Shown piece after piece: positions 4,760 to 6,340 of a stretch of 6,340 nucleotides of DNA (position 1 is the stretch's first letter; each line of letters starts with the position of its first letter). The translations under genes and the position numbers were made by a program. The notes beneath the pieces are model-generated. The model made no database searches. It was given only the letters and a program-made list of their open reading frames with translations, and had not been told where the DNA came from. The stretch is from Marinobacterium sp. xm-d-530 (lineage in GTDB: Bacteria; Pseudomonadota; Gammaproteobacteria; Pseudomonadales; Balneatricaceae). Location: positions 1 through 6,340 of the forward strand of contig CATEEE010000118.1 of NCBI GenBank assembly GCA_949499045.1. Direction: 5' to 3'.

Positions 4760-5986
4760 ATGGGCGATTTCTATCAAAACGGTATCATTACAACACTGCA
4801 TAATTTATCAGACAGACCGGTTGAGGCGCTTGAGTCAGAGTTGATGGAGTTCTCTAAACAACGACCGATGGGATTGATCTTGCCCTGTCTTTATTCGGAG
4901 TTAGAGACCGAAGCGATGCCCAATATTCTTGAGCATCTCAAGCGGGTACCCTATCTGTCACAAATCGTAATCGGTTTGGATAGGGCAGATGAGCAGCAGT
5001 ACCGTGATGCCTTAAAATTCTTCTCCGATCTGCCGCAAAATACCAAGGTGCTCTGGAATGACGGACCCCGTCTGCGTGCGGTTGATTCTATTTTGCAAAG
5101 TCATCAACTATCCCCGGATCAGCCTGGTAAAGGGCGCAATGTCTGGTTCTGCATGGGTTATGTGTTGGCGTCGGGTGTTGCAGAGTCTGTGGCGATGCAC
5201 GATTGTGATATTTTGACCTACGATCGTTCTCTGCTGGCGCGTCTTATTTATCCGGTCGCCAACCCCAACTTTAACTACGAGTTTTGTAAAGGATTCTATG
5301 CGCGTGTGGCGGATGGCAAGATCAATGGTCGGGTCAGTCGATTATTGGTCACTCCGTTGTTAAGAGCATTGAAAAAAGTGTGTGGGCCGCTCGATTATCT
5401 GGAGTATCTAGATAGTTATCGCTACCCGTTGGCGGGTGAGTTCTCATTTAGACGTGATGTTATGAATGATATTCGTATCCCGTCGGATTGGGGATTAGAG
5501 ATTGGCGTGTTAAGCGAAATGACACGCAACTATTCCAATAACCGTCTTTGTCAGGTGGATATTGCCGACATCTACGATCACAAACATCAGGATATCTCGC
5601 TCGATAATGAGAACACCGGGCTCTCTAAGATGTCGATCGACATTACTAAAGCGGTGTTTAGAAAGTTGGCGACCAATGGCATCGTCTTTAACCAAGAGAC
5701 CTTCCGCACCATCAAGGCAACCTACTTCAGGATTGCTCTCGATTTTGTAGAGACCTACCGCAATGACGCATTGATCAATGGTCTGAAATTAGACGTTCAC
5801 CACGAGGAGCAGGCGGTTGAACTATTCGCTCAAAACATTATGAAAGCGGGAACTCACTTCTTGGATAATCCAATGGAGACCCCTTTTGTTCCGAGTTGGA
5901 ACCGAGTGATCAGTGCCTGCCCAGATGTTCAACAGATGATATTAGATGCGGTTGATGCTGATATGAATGAGTTTGGGGAGGGCTAA
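4760..5986 (+). CDS. gpgS: Glucosyl-3-phosphoglycerate synthase (GT81-type, GT-A fold)
   Basis: This 408-residue glycosyltransferase would join glucose from an NDP-glucose to 3-phosphoglycerate, the first step of glucosylglycerate synthesis in the cytoplasm. The N-terminus ITTLHNLSDRP (10-20) and LPCLYSELE (41-49) are typical of this synthase family. IGLDRA (71-76) closes the first Rossmann-like half. GKGRNVW (123-129) precedes the metal-binding D148-C-D150 in AMHDCDI. Then come YRYPLAGEFSF (220-230), DWGLEIGVL (243-251), probably for acceptor binding, and DHKHQ (273-277), whose histidines suit the second metal-ligand position of GT-A enzymes. The length agrees with bacterial two-step-pathway synthases, and the protein looks complete. 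The start is fixed by AAGGAG. gpgP lies 14 bp upstream and the GH13 gene starts 2 bp after the stop, so the three genes are surely co-transcribed. A mannosyl-transferring homologue is the main alternative, but those enzymes (GT55) have different motifs. Confidence 0.88.
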   Translation: MGDFYQNGIITTLHNLSDRPVEALESELMEFSKQRPMGLILPCLYSELETEAMPNILEHLKRVPYLSQIVIGLDRADEQQYRDALKFFSDLPQNTKVLWNDGPRLRAVDSILQSHQLSPDQPGKGRNVWFCMGYVLASGVAESVAMHDCDILTYDRSLLARLIYPVANPNFNYEFCKGFYARVADGKINGRVSRLLVTPLLRALKKVCGPLDYLEYLDSYRYPLAGEFSFRRDVMNDIRIPSDWGLEIGVLSEMTRNYSNNRLCQVDIADIYDHKHQDISLDNENTGLSKMSIDITKAVFRKLATNGIVFNQETFRTIKATYFRIALDFVETYRNDALINGLKLDVHHEEQAVELFAQNIMKAGTHFLDNPMETPFVPSWNRVISACPDVQQMILDAVDADMNEFGEG

Positions 5987-5988
5987 TC

Positions 5989-6340
5989 ATGGCAGTTTTA
6001 GGCAACAGTCCGCTTGAGCAGCGTGTAGCAGCACATCTAACTCTTTTATATCCAGATAGTGATATTCATGAGCTGACCCGACAGTGTTTTAAGGTTTTGC
6101 AGCTCTCAGCGAATGCCCCCTCTCCTGAACCGCATCGCAATATTTGGGATCAGTCTGATGTCATGCTGATAACCTATGCGGATACGCTCCGCACAGAGGG
6201 TGAGGCTCCCCTTAAGACCCTGAATGACTTTGTTAAGAACTGCCTTGCAGAAAGTGTGTCAGTGGTGCATCTGCTCCCTTTCTTTCCGTTCAGTTCCGAT
6301 GATGGTTTCAGTGTTATGGATTACACCACGGTTAATCCTA
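5989..6340 (+). CDS. GH13_18 sugar phosphorylase, probably glucosylglycerate phosphorylase (3' end off window)
   Basis: The first 117 codons are present and open to the window edge. The N-terminal region LEQRVAAHLTLLYPD (9-23) is the lead-in typical of sucrose phosphorylase-like proteins. 'VMLITYADTL' (58-67) is the first barrel strand. 'VVHLLPFFPFSSDDGFSVMD' (92-111) is the signature of subfamily GH13_18, where SSDDGFSVMDY follows the second strand; the catalytic Asp and Glu lie beyond the window. GH13_18 holds sucrose, sucrose-6-phosphate, glucosylglycerol and glucosylglycerate phosphorylases. Direct linkage to gpgP and gpgS makes glucosylglycerate the likely substrate, cleaved with phosphate to glucose-1-phosphate and glycerate. 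ATG 5989 follows the gpgS stop by 2 bp, and its ribosome site GGGGAGGG (5975-5982) lies inside the gpgS end, so the two are probably translationally coupled. Sucrose phosphorylase is the main alternative. Confidence 0.82.
   Translation, partial: MAVLGNSPLEQRVAAHLTLLYPDSDIHELTRQCFKVLQLSANAPSPEPHRNIWDQSDVMLITYADTLRTEGEAPLKTLNDFVKNCLAESVSVVHLLPFFPFSSDDGFSVMDYTTVNP

Noticed and set aside
1..6340. CRISPR array, rRNA or insertion sequence with terminal repeats and transposase
   Set aside because: I found no regularly spaced repeats, no rRNA core sequence and no transposase reading frame in the window.

Overview
The window comes from a gammaproteobacterium, most likely a marine or halophilic one. 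Three things point that way: the 3' part of RNase P RNA is close to the gammaproteobacterial form, there is a sigma-54 promoter with an NtrC-like site, and the operon makes a compatible solute. No taxon-specific marker allows a closer placement.

Left part, 1 to about 2007, looks like accessory DNA. It holds the C-terminal end of a TetR-type regulator (1-228, +) and a RimJ/RimL-type GNAT acetyltransferase (341-1060, -). About 950 bases without a convincing gene follow, containing hairpins, palindromes and short direct repeats. This segment stops at a truncated RNase P RNA gene: only about the last 165 nt of rnpB are present (about 2008-2174), followed by an ordinary rnpB-type terminator. The 5' half with its invariant core is absent from the window. 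The simplest reading is that an integrative element inserted inside rnpB, that an intact or restored rnpB lies off the left edge, and that 2008-2174 is the displaced 3' remnant (att-side boundary). Repeats just left of the boundary could be recombinase arm sites.

Middle part, 2187-3736, looks like ordinary chromosome. A membrane-anchored or secreted class II cytochrome c (cytochrome c' family, 2230-2694, -) is divergent from a homocysteine S-methyltransferase-family enzyme (2819-3736, +).

Right part, 3770-6340, is the most coherent functional unit. A sigma-54 -24/-12 element (3873-3888) with exact GG-N10-GC spacing lies downstream of one very good NtrC-type site (3770-3786) and a second, half-conserved one 34 bp further on. 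It precedes a tightly spaced operon: a HAD-IIB phosphatase (glucosyl/mannosyl-3-phosphoglycerate phosphatase, gpgP), a GT81-type glucosyl-3-phosphoglycerate synthase (gpgS), and the start of a GH13_18 sucrose-phosphorylase-like enzyme, best read as glucosylglycerate phosphorylase. Together they would make glucosylglycerate from an NDP-glucose and 3-phosphoglycerate and recycle it by phosphorolysis. Glucosylglycerate is a nitrogen-free osmolyte known to accumulate under salt stress with nitrogen limitation, so direct nitrogen control by NtrC and sigma-54 is a sensible, testable reading.
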